A DNA stretch of 64,000 nt, taken from assembly GCA_017510245.1 (NCBI GenBank), contig JAFWNQ010000024.1:1-64000 (forward strand), given 5' to 3'. This DNA is from Clostridia bacterium (lineage in GTDB: Bacteria; Bacillota; Clostridia; TANB77; CAG-508). The notes under the pieces were generated by a model, which saw only the letters and a list, made by a program, of their open reading frames with translations, had not been told where the DNA came from and did not search any database. A program made the translations under genes and the position numbers. Shown piece after piece: positions 52,793-61,630 of the stretch; within the stretch, counting starts at the first letter, position 1; every line of letters starts with the position of its first letter.

Positions 52793-53668
52793 ATGCAAAG
52801 ATTAAAGGTTGAACAGCGATACGATGGGAAAAAGTTAATTACTTATTTAACATCTGTATATCCAGAATTGAATATTAATACACTTAGAAAAACTCTTAGA
52901 CTGAAAGACATAAAAATTAACGGAAATAGGGTAAAATCTGATGTAACTATATACTATGGAGACGAAATAGAAGTATATATTAAAGATGAACTTATTTTAG
53001 GAAAAACGGTAAGAGAAATTTCAATTGTATTTGAAGATGAAAGCATCATTTTGTTTGACAAACCGACAAATATAGAAGTGACTGAATTGAAAGATAAATT
53101 TAAGAATAAATATGAATATTTAGAACCTTGTCATAGAATAGACAGAAATACAGTAGGACTAGTTTTATTTGCAAAAAACGAAGAATGCCTTAAGTACATA
53201 TTAAGTCTATTCAAAGATGGAAAAATTGAAAAACATTATATAGCCTGTTGTTATGGTGTAGCAAAAAACGAAGATACACTTGAAGCATATCTGTTTAAGG
53301 ATAGAAAAAAATCACTAGTATATATTTCAAATATTCAAAAGAAAGGTTATTCAAAAATTGTTACTTCTTATAAATTAATAGACTTGGACAAAAAAAATAA
53401 AATATCAATCATAGATGTAAATTTACATACTGGTCGTACTCATCAGATTAGAGCACATTTGGCTCATGTGGGTCTTCCTATCATAGGAGATGGCAAATAT
53501 GGTTCATACGAAGTTAATCATAGATTTAAGAAAAAAACTCAAGCACTATGTAGTTATAGCTTAACCTTTCACGAAATAGAAGATGAAAGATTTAAATATC
53601 TAAACAATAAAACAATTAAACTAAATAGAAAACCTTTTAATGAGATTATATATGACATAAGAAAATAG
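52793..53668 (+). CDS. RluA-family pseudouridine synthase with S4 domain
   Basis: 291 residues. The N-terminal S4 domain (about 12-70, 'T-L-R-K-T-L-R-L-K-D-I-K-I-N-G-N-R-V') is followed by the catalytic domain with Asp in C-H-R-I-D-R-N-T-V-G-L-V-L (about 118) and 'G-R-T-H-Q-I-R-A-H-L-A-H-V-G-L-P-I-I-G-D'. It modifies uridines of 23S rRNA or tRNA; the exact position is not predictable. A segment between S4 and catalytic motif is shorter than in RluD. Confidence 0.92.
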   Translation: MQRLKVEQRYDGKKLITYLTSVYPELNINTLRKTLRLKDIKINGNRVKSDVTIYYGDEIEVYIKDELILGKTVREISIVFEDESIILFDKPTNIEVTELKDKFKNKYEYLEPCHRIDRNTVGLVLFAKNEECLKYILSLFKDGKIEKHYIACCYGVAKNEDTLEAYLFKDRKKSLVYISNIQKKGYSKIVTSYKLIDLDKKNKISIIDVNLHTGRTHQIRAHLAHVGLPIIGDGKYGSYEVNHRFKKKTQALCSYSLTFHEIEDERFKYLNNKTIKLNRKPFNEIIYDIRK

Positions 53669-53743
53669 TATGATTCCATATTTCTGTGGAATGTTGATGT
53701 TACAAAGTTCAAAACTTTAATGTAATAATATAAGGAGAAAAAA

Positions 53744-54553
53744 ATGTCTAGTTTTGTTATAAAAATAATTGCAATAATAACTATGACAATTGATCATATT
53801 AATTATTTATTAAATAAAAAATTCATTTTAAATGCTATTGGAAGAATGGCATTTCCTTTATTCTGTTATCAGATTGTTGTAGGATATGATAAAACGAAAA
53901 GCCTTTGCAAATATATTATTAGAATGATTATTTTTGCGATTATTTCTCAGTTCCCATATTATATGTTTGCTAAAATGGCAGGTAATGATATTGAACTTAA
54001 TGTTATATATACTCTAACCTTAGGATTAATTACAATGTTTGTATATGACTTGAAAGTAGTTAATAAAAACAACAAACTTGTAATTGTTGATAAAGAAGAT
54101 AAAACGATTTTTAGCAAAGATATTAAGTATGATAAGCGTCTACATGTTTTTATAAGTATTATTAAAATTGTTTTATTGGTTTTGATAATGCTGATTAGTG
54201 AGGTTTGCAAGACAGAATATGGGGCATGGGGAATTGCATTAATGCTATTTATTCATGCATGTTATCCATTTAAAAATAGTATTAATCTATTAGGAAAAAA
54301 TATAAAAACTAAAAAAATTATTAATAATATTTTGTTTATAATTGGAATGTTATTAATGTGTATAGCATTATACTATAAATATGTTGGTGTTTTTAAAACA
54401 ATGTATGTTATCATTTATATATTAATAACATTTATTCCTGCATTCATTATGCTATTGCATAATGGAAAGAAAGGACCAGGTCTAAAGTATTTTTTTTACA
54501 TTTATTATCCATTACAATTTCTTATAATTGTATTAATTAGTTACTTAAAATAA
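53744..54553 (+). CDS. TraX-family membrane protein
   Basis: 269 residues, about eight membrane helices. The TraX pattern is clear: 'K-I-I-A-I-I-T-M-T-I-D-H-I', 'I-G-R-M-A-F-P-L-F-C-Y-Q', 'R-M-I-I-F-A-I-I-S-Q-F-P-Y' and 'G-P-G-L-K-Y-F-F-Y-I-Y-Y-P'. TraX of F plasmid N-acetylates pilin; in Firmicutes the role is not known, but an acyl- or acetyltransferase of surface material is likely. AAGGAG precedes the start. It is a possible modifier of the pilin-like proteins here (speculative). Confidence 0.88.
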   Translation: MSSFVIKIIAIITMTIDHINYLLNKKFILNAIGRMAFPLFCYQIVVGYDKTKSLCKYIIRMIIFAIISQFPYYMFAKMAGNDIELNVIYTLTLGLITMFVYDLKVVNKNNKLVIVDKEDKTIFSKDIKYDKRLHVFISIIKIVLLVLIMLISEVCKTEYGAWGIALMLFIHACYPFKNSINLLGKNIKTKKIINNILFIIGMLLMCIALYYKYVGVFKTMYVIIYILITFIPAFIMLLHNGKKGPGLKYFFYIYYPLQFLIIVLISYLK

Positions 54554-54581
54554 TATGAAAGAATTGAAAAGTAAATATCTG

Positions 54582-54768
54582 AAATCTATCACAGGTATAT
54601 AAAGTTTGTTCTTGCTGGTCGCGGGCACGAATGCAATTTGCTTAATAACAATTTTGGTGCCCGTCGCAAGCTCCGACCTAAATTGTTATCTTAACAGCAA
54701 ATTCATTCTAACTTTAATCCGCTCCCATATGCTGCGTGAACTGCACTTTATATACCTGTGATAAATTT
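54582..54768. repeat. 187-bp element with 24-bp terminal inverted repeats
   Basis: Ends 54582-54605 and 54745-54768 are inverted copies (23 of 24; TATCACAGGTATATAAAGT is perfect). The interior holds two interleaved inverted pairs: CTTGC...CGGGCAC (54612-54629) with GTGCCCGTCGCAAG (54657-54670), and AATTTGCT...AACAATTTTGG with CCTAAATTGTT...AGCAAATT. No ORF. It could be a MITE or a structured RNA. The intergenic stretch 54554-54800 contains nothing else. Confidence 0.65.
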
Positions 54769-54800
54769 TAAATAGCTATTTTCAAAGAAAATTGATTCTA

Positions 54801-55715
54801 TTAATTTCTGTTTAGCGCATTTATACCAGAAGATATTATTTCTTTCATATTATCAACTAAAGTATCTATTTCTTTTGGCATAACTGCTAAGTTAAAATGT
54901 GCAGGCTCTAAAACTACTTCAATTAGTTTTTGCTTATCTGAATGAGAGGAGTTTTTTATAAAACTGAATTCTTCAAATTGTTGTGTTAAGATATCTAACG
55001 TATCAGCAACAATTGTGGCAGCACTTACAACAGTGGGAACACCAATAGCTATTACTGGTATTCCTAATGTTTCAAAACTTATTTCGTCTCTTTTATTACC
55101 AACACCTGCTCCAGGAACAATTCCTGTATTGCAAATCTGAATTGTTTTTAATAGTCTAGAGATATTGTTTGATGCTAATGCATCAATAACTACTAAAGCT
55201 TCAGGTTTTGTATAATTTACAATTCCTTTTAAAATCTCTTGTGTTTCAATTCCAGTTGTTCCAAGAACTCCGGGAAAGATTGCACTAATTTCTTTTGAAT
55301 TACTAGGTAATAATTCTGGATGATATTTCATTATATGCCTAGTAATTTCTAAATTCTTGATTACTTTTGGACCAATTGAATCAGCTGTTGTGTCTTCATT
55401 ACCTAAACCAACAATAAGGAGTGACTGGAAGTTATTAATAATAGGTGAAAGCTCTTGAACAAATACTTCAGTTATTTCTTCAAGTTCGTCATTACTAATA
55501 ATGTCTATATTTTCAATATTTATAGTTTTATAAATACCAATCTTTTTGTCAATTTTTTTACTTCCAATTTCATTAATAACATTTACAGTACAAACGTTAA
55601 CATTATTTGAATATTGCTTAGTGCTTGTTGTTATACCATCAATATCTTGTTTATGAATTTCTTCTTTAAGAAGAATAGTTCTTTCATCAGCTAAGTCAGT
55701 TCTAAAACTCAACAT
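54801..55715 (-). CDS. gpr: Germination protease GPR
   Basis: 304 residues from ATG 55715, set by AAGGAG five bases upstream. The N-terminal 'F-R-T-D-L-A-D-E' is the usual propeptide start and 'G-L-G-N-E-D-T-T-A-D-S-I-G-P' is the family hallmark with Asp residues of the active site. GPR breaks down small acid-soluble proteins on spore germination, so its presence implies that the cell forms spores or recently did. Single gene on the minus strand. Confidence 0.95.
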   Translation of the reverse strand: MLSFRTDLADERTILLKEEIHKQDIDGITTSTKQYSNNVNVCTVNVINEIGSKKIDKKIGIYKTINIENIDIISNDELEEITEVFVQELSPIINNFQSLLIVGLGNEDTTADSIGPKVIKNLEITRHIMKYHPELLPSNSKEISAIFPGVLGTTGIETQEILKGIVNYTKPEALVVIDALASNNISRLLKTIQICNTGIVPGAGVGNKRDEISFETLGIPVIAIGVPTVVSAATIVADTLDILTQQFEEFSFIKNSSHSDKQKLIEVVLEPAHFNLAVMPKEIDTLVDNMKEIISSGINALNRN

Positions 55716-55859
55716 AAACTCTCCTTTTTCATAAAACATTTTTCTAAGTTATTTATTATTAAAGTGTAACAGTTATTATAAATAAAAAGTAATATTTTAT
55801 GCTAAATTATTGTAAATAAATAAAAAAAGTTATATAATATATAATTAGGGAGAAAGAAA

Positions 55860-56153
55860 GTGAATCAAGAATTTATTAATGAAATTTTAAGTACTGGTAA
55901 TTTAATAAAGTATTTTATTGTAATAAATGTTGTTTTATTTTTACTAATGGGCTATGATAAACATGAAGCAAAAATTCAACAATGGAGAGTTAGTGAAAAA
56001 GCTTTGTTTTTGTTTGCTTTAGCTGGTGGTAGTATAGGTGGAATTGCTGGAATGTACTTATTTCATCACAAAACAAAAAAATGGTATTTCAAATTTGGAT
56101 TTCCATTAATTCTTATAAGTCAATTAATTCTATTATTAATATATATATTCTAA
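55860..56153 (+). CDS. DUF1294 membrane protein
   Basis: 97 residues with a GTG start and GGGAG upstream. Membrane helices at about 15-34, 48-68 and 75-95. The DUF1294 motif 'Y-D-K-H-E-A-K-I-Q-Q-W-R-V-S-E' and 'G-G-S-I-G-G-I-A-G-M-Y-L-F-H-H-K-T' is clear. Function unknown; widespread. It sits 16 bases before the sortase gene. Confidence 0.9.
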   Translation: MNQEFINEILSTGNLIKYFIVINVVLFLLMGYDKHEAKIQQWRVSEKALFLFALAGGSIGGIAGMYLFHHKTKKWYFKFGFPLILISQLILLLIYIF

Positions 56154-56169
56154 CGAAGGAAAGGTTTTT

Positions 56170-56874
56170 ATGGTTGAGAAAAAATTTAACAAAGTTTTAA
56201 CTGCTATTTTAATTATTATCTTAGTATCAATTTTTGTGATTCTTGGTTTTTTGGCATATAATATGTTTCTAAGATTTCACATTAATTCAGATGCCAATAA
56301 AGCAATTGATGAATTTGACAATAAAATAGAAGAACTAGGTGTTGATGAAGATAATACCGAGCTTGTAGAAAGTGAAGGCTCTGAAGGAGAGTCTGGAGAA
56401 GATTCTGAATCAGGAGGCTCAGGTAATTCTGGAGGAAGAGGCTCAAGTAGAAGAGGAACAAGATATTCAAGCTATAGCTATAAAGGCTTTAATGTTATAG
56501 GCAAAATAGAAATACCTAAAACAAAAATAAAATATCCTGTTTTTGATGTTGCTACAATTAGTTCAATGCAAGTTTCGGTTGGTATGGTATATGGACCGGG
56601 ACTTAATGAAATTGGAAATACTGTAATTATGGGACACAATTATAGAAATGGCACATTTTTCTCAAATAACAATAGAATTGCTAATGGAGATTATATCTAT
56701 ATAACAGATGCTTATGGATGGAGATTGCGTTATAGAGTTTACAACACATATATAACTAATTCATCTGATTTTGACTATGCGACACGTGATACTAATGGAA
56801 AGAGAGAAATATCATTAGCTTCATGTACTAATGATTCAAAATCAAGAATTATCATTTGGGCAAGAGAAAAATAA
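56170..56874 (+). CDS. Sortase
   Basis: 234 residues. An N-terminal membrane anchor (about 10-32), a Ser/Gly-rich linker (about 70-105) and a sortase barrel with catalytic His in M-G-H-N-Y, Cys in L-A-S-C-T and Arg in R-I-I-I-W-A-R. It would join surface proteins to peptidoglycan or to each other. No LPxTG-like sorting signal is visible in the surface proteins of this window, so its substrates lie elsewhere. I cannot settle the class; D or B/E type fits best. AAGGAAAGG precedes the start. Confidence 0.88.
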   Translation: MVEKKFNKVLTAILIIILVSIFVILGFLAYNMFLRFHINSDANKAIDEFDNKIEELGVDEDNTELVESEGSEGESGEDSESGGSGNSGGRGSSRRGTRYSSYSYKGFNVIGKIEIPKTKIKYPVFDVATISSMQVSVGMVYGPGLNEIGNTVIMGHNYRNGTFFSNNNRIANGDYIYITDAYGWRLRYRVYNTYITNSSDFDYATRDTNGKREISLASCTNDSKSRIIIWAREK

Positions 56875-56934
56875 ATCATATTTAGTAAAGTATTATATTT
56901 TACCGCATATAATAAATTGATAGGAGGATTTATT

Positions 56935-58788
56935 ATGTGCGGTATTGTTGGTTTTACAGATTTTAATTCTGTGATGAGAGATGAAGAATCAAAAGAGATA
57001 TTATATAGTATGAATAAGAAACTCACTAGAAGAGGACCTGATGAAGGAGGATACTATACTAGTAAAAAAATATTTCTTGGGCATAAAAGACTGATTGTTA
57101 TTGATCCTATAGGTGGAAAACAACCTATGATTTATAAGTATGAAGGAAACACATATGCAATTACATATAATGGCCAAATATACAATAGCAATGAAATAAG
57201 AAAAAGTCTAATAGATAAAGGTTTTAAGTTTGAAGGATACAGTGACACAGAAGTATTGATAAAAGCATTTGTTTGCTATGGATATAGAGTAGTTAATCAT
57301 TTAAATGGAATATTCGCTTTTGCCATATGGAATGAAAAGAAGGAAGAACTTTTTCTTGCAAGAGACCATTTTGGGGTAAAGCCTTTATTTTATAGTATGA
57401 AAAATAATGAAATGGTATTTGCTTCTGAAATAAAAGCTTTATTTGAATTTCCAAGTATTTATCCATGTGTTGACGAAACAGGAATTTCGGAATTGTTTGG
57501 AATAGGACCATGTCATTCACCTGGAATAACAGCTTTTAAAGATATATATGAATTGAAACCTGCTAGTTATATTATTTTTAATAAAAACTATTGCATAAAA
57601 GATAAATATTGGAGATTTGAAAGCAAAGAACATAAAGATGATTTTGTTGAAACATGTAATAAAGTTGAAAACATATTAACAGATTCTATAAAAAGACAAT
57701 TAATTTCTGATGTACCATTATGTACTTTCTTATCTGGCGGATTAGACTCAAGTTTAATTACAATGTATGCATCAAAGTTCATGGAAAAAGAAGGAAAAGA
57801 TAAGCTAAAAACCTTTTCAGTTGATTATGTAGATAATGATAAGAATTTTAAAGAAAATGAGTTTCAACCAAATAGTGATAAGGATTTTATAAATTTAATA
57901 AGCAATAAGCTTAATACTAATCATAGAGTAATTACTTTAGATACTCCTGAATTAGCTGAATTCTTAAATGAAGCAATGATTGCAAGAGACGTTCCTGGAA
58001 TGGCCGATATTGATTCTTCTCTATTACTATTTTGCAAACACGTAAAAAAAGAAGCTACTGTTGCTTTAACTGGAGAATGTGCTGATGAGATTTTTGGTGG
58101 ATATCCATGGTTTTTTAGAAATGATGCATTAAATAGTAATACTTTTCCTTGGTCAATAAATATTGAGGACAGACAAAATCTATTAAGTCAAAGAATAAAA
58201 AATAAGATCAATCTTAAAGACTATATTAATAATAAGTATAATGAGAGTTTAGCTGAAATAGAATTCAACGAATTTGACACTAAAGAAAATATAGAAAAAA
58301 GAAAAATATCATATTTAACTCAGAATTGGTTTATGCAAACATTACTTGATAGGTCAGACAGAATGGCTATGTATAGTGGTATGGAACTGAGAGTTCCTTT
58401 CTGTGATTATAGATTGGCAGAGTATTTATGGAATATTCCATGGGAGATGAAAGCATATAAAGGAAGAGAAAAAGGACTTCTAAGACACATAATGAAAGGA
58501 AAATTACCGGATGAAATTGTAGAAAGAAAGAAGAGCCCTTATCCAAAAACTTGGAATCCAAGTTATTTAAAGAAGGTAAAAGAAATGCTCGCAGAAATAA
58601 TGAAAGATGAAGATGCACCAATTAAGATTTTATTAGATGAAAAAGTAATATGGAATTTAATAGATTCTGAAGGGAATAATTATAAAAGACCATGGTTTGG
58701 ACAATTGATGACAGGTCCACAGCTAATGGCTTATCTGTGTCAAGTAAATATGTGGCTAGAAACATATAAGCCTAAAATTGATATTTAA
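56935..58788 (+). CDS. asnB: Asparagine synthetase (glutamine-hydrolysing)
   Basis: 617 residues from ATG 56935, so that Cys is residue 2, the glutaminase nucleophile (M-C-G-I-V-G-F); AGGAGG lies upstream. The amidotransferase class II domain has 'R-R-G-P-D-E-G-G' and 'Y-N-G-Q-I-Y-N'. The synthetase domain from about 230 has the PP-loop S-G-G-L-D-S-S and 'G-E-C-A-D-E-I-F-G-G-Y'. It makes Asn from Asp with Gln and ATP. Monocistronic in appearance. No T-box is visible in the short leader. Confidence 0.96.
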   Translation: MCGIVGFTDFNSVMRDEESKEILYSMNKKLTRRGPDEGGYYTSKKIFLGHKRLIVIDPIGGKQPMIYKYEGNTYAITYNGQIYNSNEIRKSLIDKGFKFEGYSDTEVLIKAFVCYGYRVVNHLNGIFAFAIWNEKKEELFLARDHFGVKPLFYSMKNNEMVFASEIKALFEFPSIYPCVDETGISELFGIGPCHSPGITAFKDIYELKPASYIIFNKNYCIKDKYWRFESKEHKDDFVETCNKVENILTDSIKRQLISDVPLCTFLSGGLDSSLITMYASKFMEKEGKDKLKTFSVDYVDNDKNFKENEFQPNSDKDFINLISNKLNTNHRVITLDTPELAEFLNEAMIARDVPGMADIDSSLLLFCKHVKKEATVALTGECADEIFGGYPWFFRNDALNSNTFPWSINIEDRQNLLSQRIKNKINLKDYINNKYNESLAEIEFNEFDTKENIEKRKISYLTQNWFMQTLLDRSDRMAMYSGMELRVPFCDYRLAEYLWNIPWEMKAYKGREKGLLRHIMKGKLPDEIVERKKSPYPKTWNPSYLKKVKEMLAEIMKDEDAPIKILLDEKVIWNLIDSEGNNYKRPWFGQLMTGPQLMAYLCQVNMWLETYKPKIDI

Positions 58789-58856
58789 ATTAATAAGATT
58801 TTTACAATTAATATATAATAGAAATGAGATTTATGTTTATATATCTAAAAAAGAAA

Positions 58857-58876
58857 GGCGGGGGAGTTCCCCCGCC
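58857..58876 (-). terminator. Terminator of minus-strand cassette 5
   Basis: GGCGGGGG pairs with CCCCCGCC around four bases; on the minus strand TTTCTTTTTT follows. It may also stop asnB transcripts. Confidence 0.85.
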
Positions 58877-58898
58877 TAGGCTATTAGCCTGCAGAAGG

Positions 58899-58994
58899 TC
58901 ACCTGTAAAAAATGTGGAATGCAAAACCGATAATGATGAGAATCGCAACCAACAGTTTTACCTTGATGATGGTGACTTCTTGTGATGAACGCAT
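58899..58994 (-). CDS. 31-residue single-helix membrane peptide, cassette 5
   Basis: On the minus strand ATG 58994 follows AAGGGGGGT by six bases. The peptide M-R-S-S-Q-E-V-T-I-I-K has a charged start and one membrane helix (V-K-L-L-V-A-I-L-I-I-I-G-F-A-F) with a short basic end. TTGCCA, 17 bp, TATAAT and a strong terminator complete the unit. Toxin-like or membrane-regulatory small peptides look like this, but nothing shows an antitoxin. Confidence 0.6.
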   Translation of the reverse strand: MRSSQEVTIIKVKLLVAILIIIGFAFHIFYR

Positions 58995-59034
58995 TTGTTC
59001 ACCCCCCTTAAATCAAAACCTAATAGTTATTATT

Positions 59035-59063
59035 ATTATATCATATATCATTAAAACTGGCAA
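59035..59063 (-). promoter_or_regulatory. Promoter of minus-strand cassette 5
   Basis: Minus strand TTGCCA (59058-59063), 17 bp, TATAAT (59035-59040). Confidence 0.8.
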
Positions 59064-59144
59064 ATTTAATAATTATTTAAAAGGGGGTAGCAAAATAAAT
59101 TAATATATGATAGAATAAGTAAAAACTATGTGAGGAGTATACTT

Positions 59145-59630
59145 ATGTTGAAGCCTGATGCTTGCTTTAATAAGATTACGGATATAGAAGTCAGTTTTCT
59201 TAAAGAAAATAGTATTAAAGGACTGATTCTAGACTTAGATAATACATTGATTGACCTTGAACACAATTTTATTGAAGGAATAAAAGATTGGATAGATAAT
59301 ATTAAAGATAATAACATTAAAATATGTATAGCAACTAATAGTATTTCTAAAAATAAAATAGCTTATCTTGCAGAACAGTTAGATGTTCCATATGTTTATG
59401 TTTCGTTAAAGCCTTTAAAGTTTGGATTAAAAAAAGCAATAAAAATATTAGAACTTAAAAACAATGAAATTGCTGAAATTGGAGATCAATTATTTACTGA
59501 CGTTTGGGTGTCAAATAGAATGCATATATACTCTATTTTGACTAAACCAGTATCAAAGGATAGATTTAAAATTGATAAATTGAAAAGAAAAATAGAAAAA
59601 TGGTATTTAACAAAAGATAATAATAATTAA
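59145..59630 (+). CDS. yqeG: YqeG-family HAD IIIA phosphatase
   Basis: 161 residues from ATG 59145 (GAGGAG about eight bases upstream). Motif I is L-D-L-D-N-T-L, motif II A-T-N-S, and 'K-P-L-K-F-G-L-K-K-A' and 'I-G-D-Q-L-F-T-D-V' follow. No cap domain. Related to the phosphatidylglycerophosphate phosphatase of mitochondria and plants (PTPMT/GEP4-like), so it may act after pgsA; that is inference. Next gene 16 bases downstream. Confidence 0.92.
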   Translation: MLKPDACFNKITDIEVSFLKENSIKGLILDLDNTLIDLEHNFIEGIKDWIDNIKDNNIKICIATNSISKNKIAYLAEQLDVPYVYVSLKPLKFGLKKAIKILELKNNEIAEIGDQLFTDVWVSNRMHIYSILTKPVSKDRFKIDKLKRKIEKWYLTKDNNN

Positions 59631-59645
59631 TAGGGGGATTTTCTT

Positions 59646-60377
59646 ATGTACATAAATGATATGCATATTTTAAGATATTTTTTTATTGGTCTAATTGGAT
59701 TGTTTATTGGACAGTTTTTAGATTGGGCAAATTCTAGACTTGAGAATCATGAAAAAGTTATTTGCAAAGAATTTTTTGTTGAGTATCTACCACATATAAA
59801 GATTAATCCAAAATTAATATACCCAGTAGCAATTATATATGTTTGTTTATTATATAAATTTGGAATGACTTTGCAACTATTAGAGTATTTAATTTTAACA
59901 CCAATGTTTATATCAGTATTTGTTATTGATTATAGAAAACAAATAATTCCTAATAGATTATCACTTACAATATTTGAAGTATCATTAGTTTTTACATTTA
60001 TTTTTGGCTTAACCAATTTTAGTTTATTTATAGACAAGATATATGGCTTGCTTTTTGGCGGAGGAGTATTCTTAATTATAACTTTAGTAGGTGGTCTGAT
60101 TGCAGGTAAAGATGCAATGGGGTATGGAGACGTAAAATTAATGACTGGATTAGGACTAGCATTTGGATTAATTAACACTATTATGCTTTCAGTATTGTCA
60201 TTTTTACTTGGAGCAATCATTAGTATAGCATTACTACTATCTAAGAAAAAGAAAGGCAGTGAATATATACCATTTGGACCATTTATTATTATTTCCGCAA
60301 TAGTGATTATCTTCGTACCACAAGAAATAATGATGATGACTTTACTAAAAATATTTACCTTAGGGATGTATAAATAG
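59646..60377 (+). CDS. Prepilin peptidase (A24 aspartic protease)
   Basis: 243 residues, about seven membrane helices. The two catalytic Asp are in V-I-D-Y-R-K-Q-I-I-P-N-R (about 95) and G-Y-G-D-V-K-L-M (about 160). The N-terminal cytoplasmic loop lacks the paired Cys of PilD methylating enzymes. The family cleaves prepilin leaders after Gly. The four pilin-like proteins in this window carry such a leader, so it is a good candidate for their processing. No pilus ATPase or platform gene is in view. AGGGGG precedes the start. Confidence 0.9.
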   Translation: MYINDMHILRYFFIGLIGLFIGQFLDWANSRLENHEKVICKEFFVEYLPHIKINPKLIYPVAIIYVCLLYKFGMTLQLLEYLILTPMFISVFVIDYRKQIIPNRLSLTIFEVSLVFTFIFGLTNFSLFIDKIYGLLFGGGVFLIITLVGGLIAGKDAMGYGDVKLMTGLGLAFGLINTIMLSVLSFLLGAIISIALLLSKKKKGSEYIPFGPFIIISAIVIIFVPQEIMMMTLLKIFTLGMYK

Positions 60378-60418
60378 TTTTAAGTTTTAATTTTTATTAC
60401 GAAAGGTAAAATAATAAA

Positions 60419-61480
60419 ATGAATGTAAGAATCAAGAAATTTAGAGAAGAATTATCAAATGAAAAGTTGGATGGTTTTATTGTCTATAACCCTGTTAACA
60501 TACGATATCTTACTGGACTTGAAGCAGAAGGAATATTGATTTTAAGTAAATATGATAATATATATATTACAGACTCTAGATATATAGAAGAAGTTAGAAA
60601 TAAAATTACAATTGAAGATGAAATAATTGTACAAGACATAAAACAAGTTACAGATGAAGATTTAATTAATCTTCTATATGATTGTGAAAGGATTGGCTTT
60701 GAAGAAAAATATATAACTTATTCTAACTATCGAAATATGATTATGAAGTTTAGAATAAAAGAGGCTATAGAGGGCAATGATATATTAGATAAATTGAGAG
60801 AAGTCAAGAATAAAAAAGAAGTAGAATATATTGAAACCGCATGCAATATTACAGATAGTTGTTTCCTATATTTACAGGATTTTATAAAAGTAGGAATGAC
60901 AGAAAAGGAAATTGCTTTTGAAATACAAAAATTCTTTATAGAAAACAATGCAGATGGAGTAGCATTTGATTCTATAGTTGCTAGTGGAGCTAATACTTCT
61001 ATGCCTCATGCTGTACCTACAGATAAAGAGATTGAATACGGAGATCCAATATTAATTGATTTTGGAGCTAAATACAAAGGATATTGTGCTGACATGACAA
61101 GAATGCTGTTTGTTGGTGAGATTAAAGATAAATACAAAGAAATATATAATATAGTTTTAGAGGCTCATGACAAAGCACTTGAAAAGATGAAAAATGGAGC
61201 TGACACGAAAGCAATTTCAAACTATGTGATTAATGAGTTTAAAATGTATAGTTATGAACTTATACATGCTCTTGGACATGGAGTCGGATTAGATGTTCAT
61301 GAAAAACCATTTTTTAGTCCTAAAAACTCATATATATTAAAAAACAATATGGTTGTCACTGATGAGCCAGGAATTTACATACCAGGCGAATTTGGAGTTA
61401 GGATTGAAGATACAATTCTAATAAATAATTCTCAGCCTGAATTGTTGACAAAATCTAATAAGAATATTATGATTATTTAA
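60419..61480 (+). CDS. Xaa-Pro aminopeptidase (M24 family)
   Basis: 353 residues. Creatinase-like N domain (1-130) and pita-bread catalytic domain with metal ligands in D-F-G-A-K-Y-K-G-Y-C-A-D-M-T (two Asp), G-H-G-V-G-L-D-V-H-E (His), D-E-P-G-I-Y and R-I-E-D. It removes N-terminal residues before Pro or splits X-Pro dipeptides. GAAAGG precedes the start. In many Clostridia it is followed by efp, but here a terminator and an MreB-family gene follow. Confidence 0.94.
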   Translation: MNVRIKKFREELSNEKLDGFIVYNPVNIRYLTGLEAEGILILSKYDNIYITDSRYIEEVRNKITIEDEIIVQDIKQVTDEDLINLLYDCERIGFEEKYITYSNYRNMIMKFRIKEAIEGNDILDKLREVKNKKEVEYIETACNITDSCFLYLQDFIKVGMTEKEIAFEIQKFFIENNADGVAFDSIVASGANTSMPHAVPTDKEIEYGDPILIDFGAKYKGYCADMTRMLFVGEIKDKYKEIYNIVLEAHDKALEKMKNGADTKAISNYVINEFKMYSYELIHALGHGVGLDVHEKPFFSPKNSYILKNNMVVTDEPGIYIPGEFGVRIEDTILINNSQPELLTKSNKNIMII

Positions 61481-61481
61481 C

Positions 61482-61511
61482 TCAGAGGGTTTTACTCTCT
61501 GAATTTTTTAT
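61482..61511 (+). terminator. Terminator after the M24 peptidase gene
   Basis: TCAGAG pairs with CTCTGA around nine bases, followed by ATTTTTT. Confidence 0.8.
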
Positions 61512-61530
61512 GAATAATGTTCAATAATAA

Positions 61531-61559
61531 TTGATATTTTGACTGATTTGTTGTATAAT
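61531..61559 (+). promoter_or_regulatory. Promoter for the MreB-family gene
   Basis: TTGATA (61531-61536), 17 bp, TATAAT (61554-61559). Confidence 0.8.
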
Positions 61560-61630
61560 AAGTAGTATATGTGATGGTTTATAGATAGCCAAAAAAATCT
61601 AAATAATTAAATAAGGAATTTGATGCAATA

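Noticed and set aside
56875-56934. T-box leader for asnB
   Set aside because: Only about 60 bases separate the genes and neither the T-box sequence nor a stem I is visible.
58912-59103. 63-codon plus-strand ORF
   Set aside because: The minus strand here has a complete unit (promoter, ribosome site, 31-codon ORF, terminator), while the plus ORF has no ribosome site.
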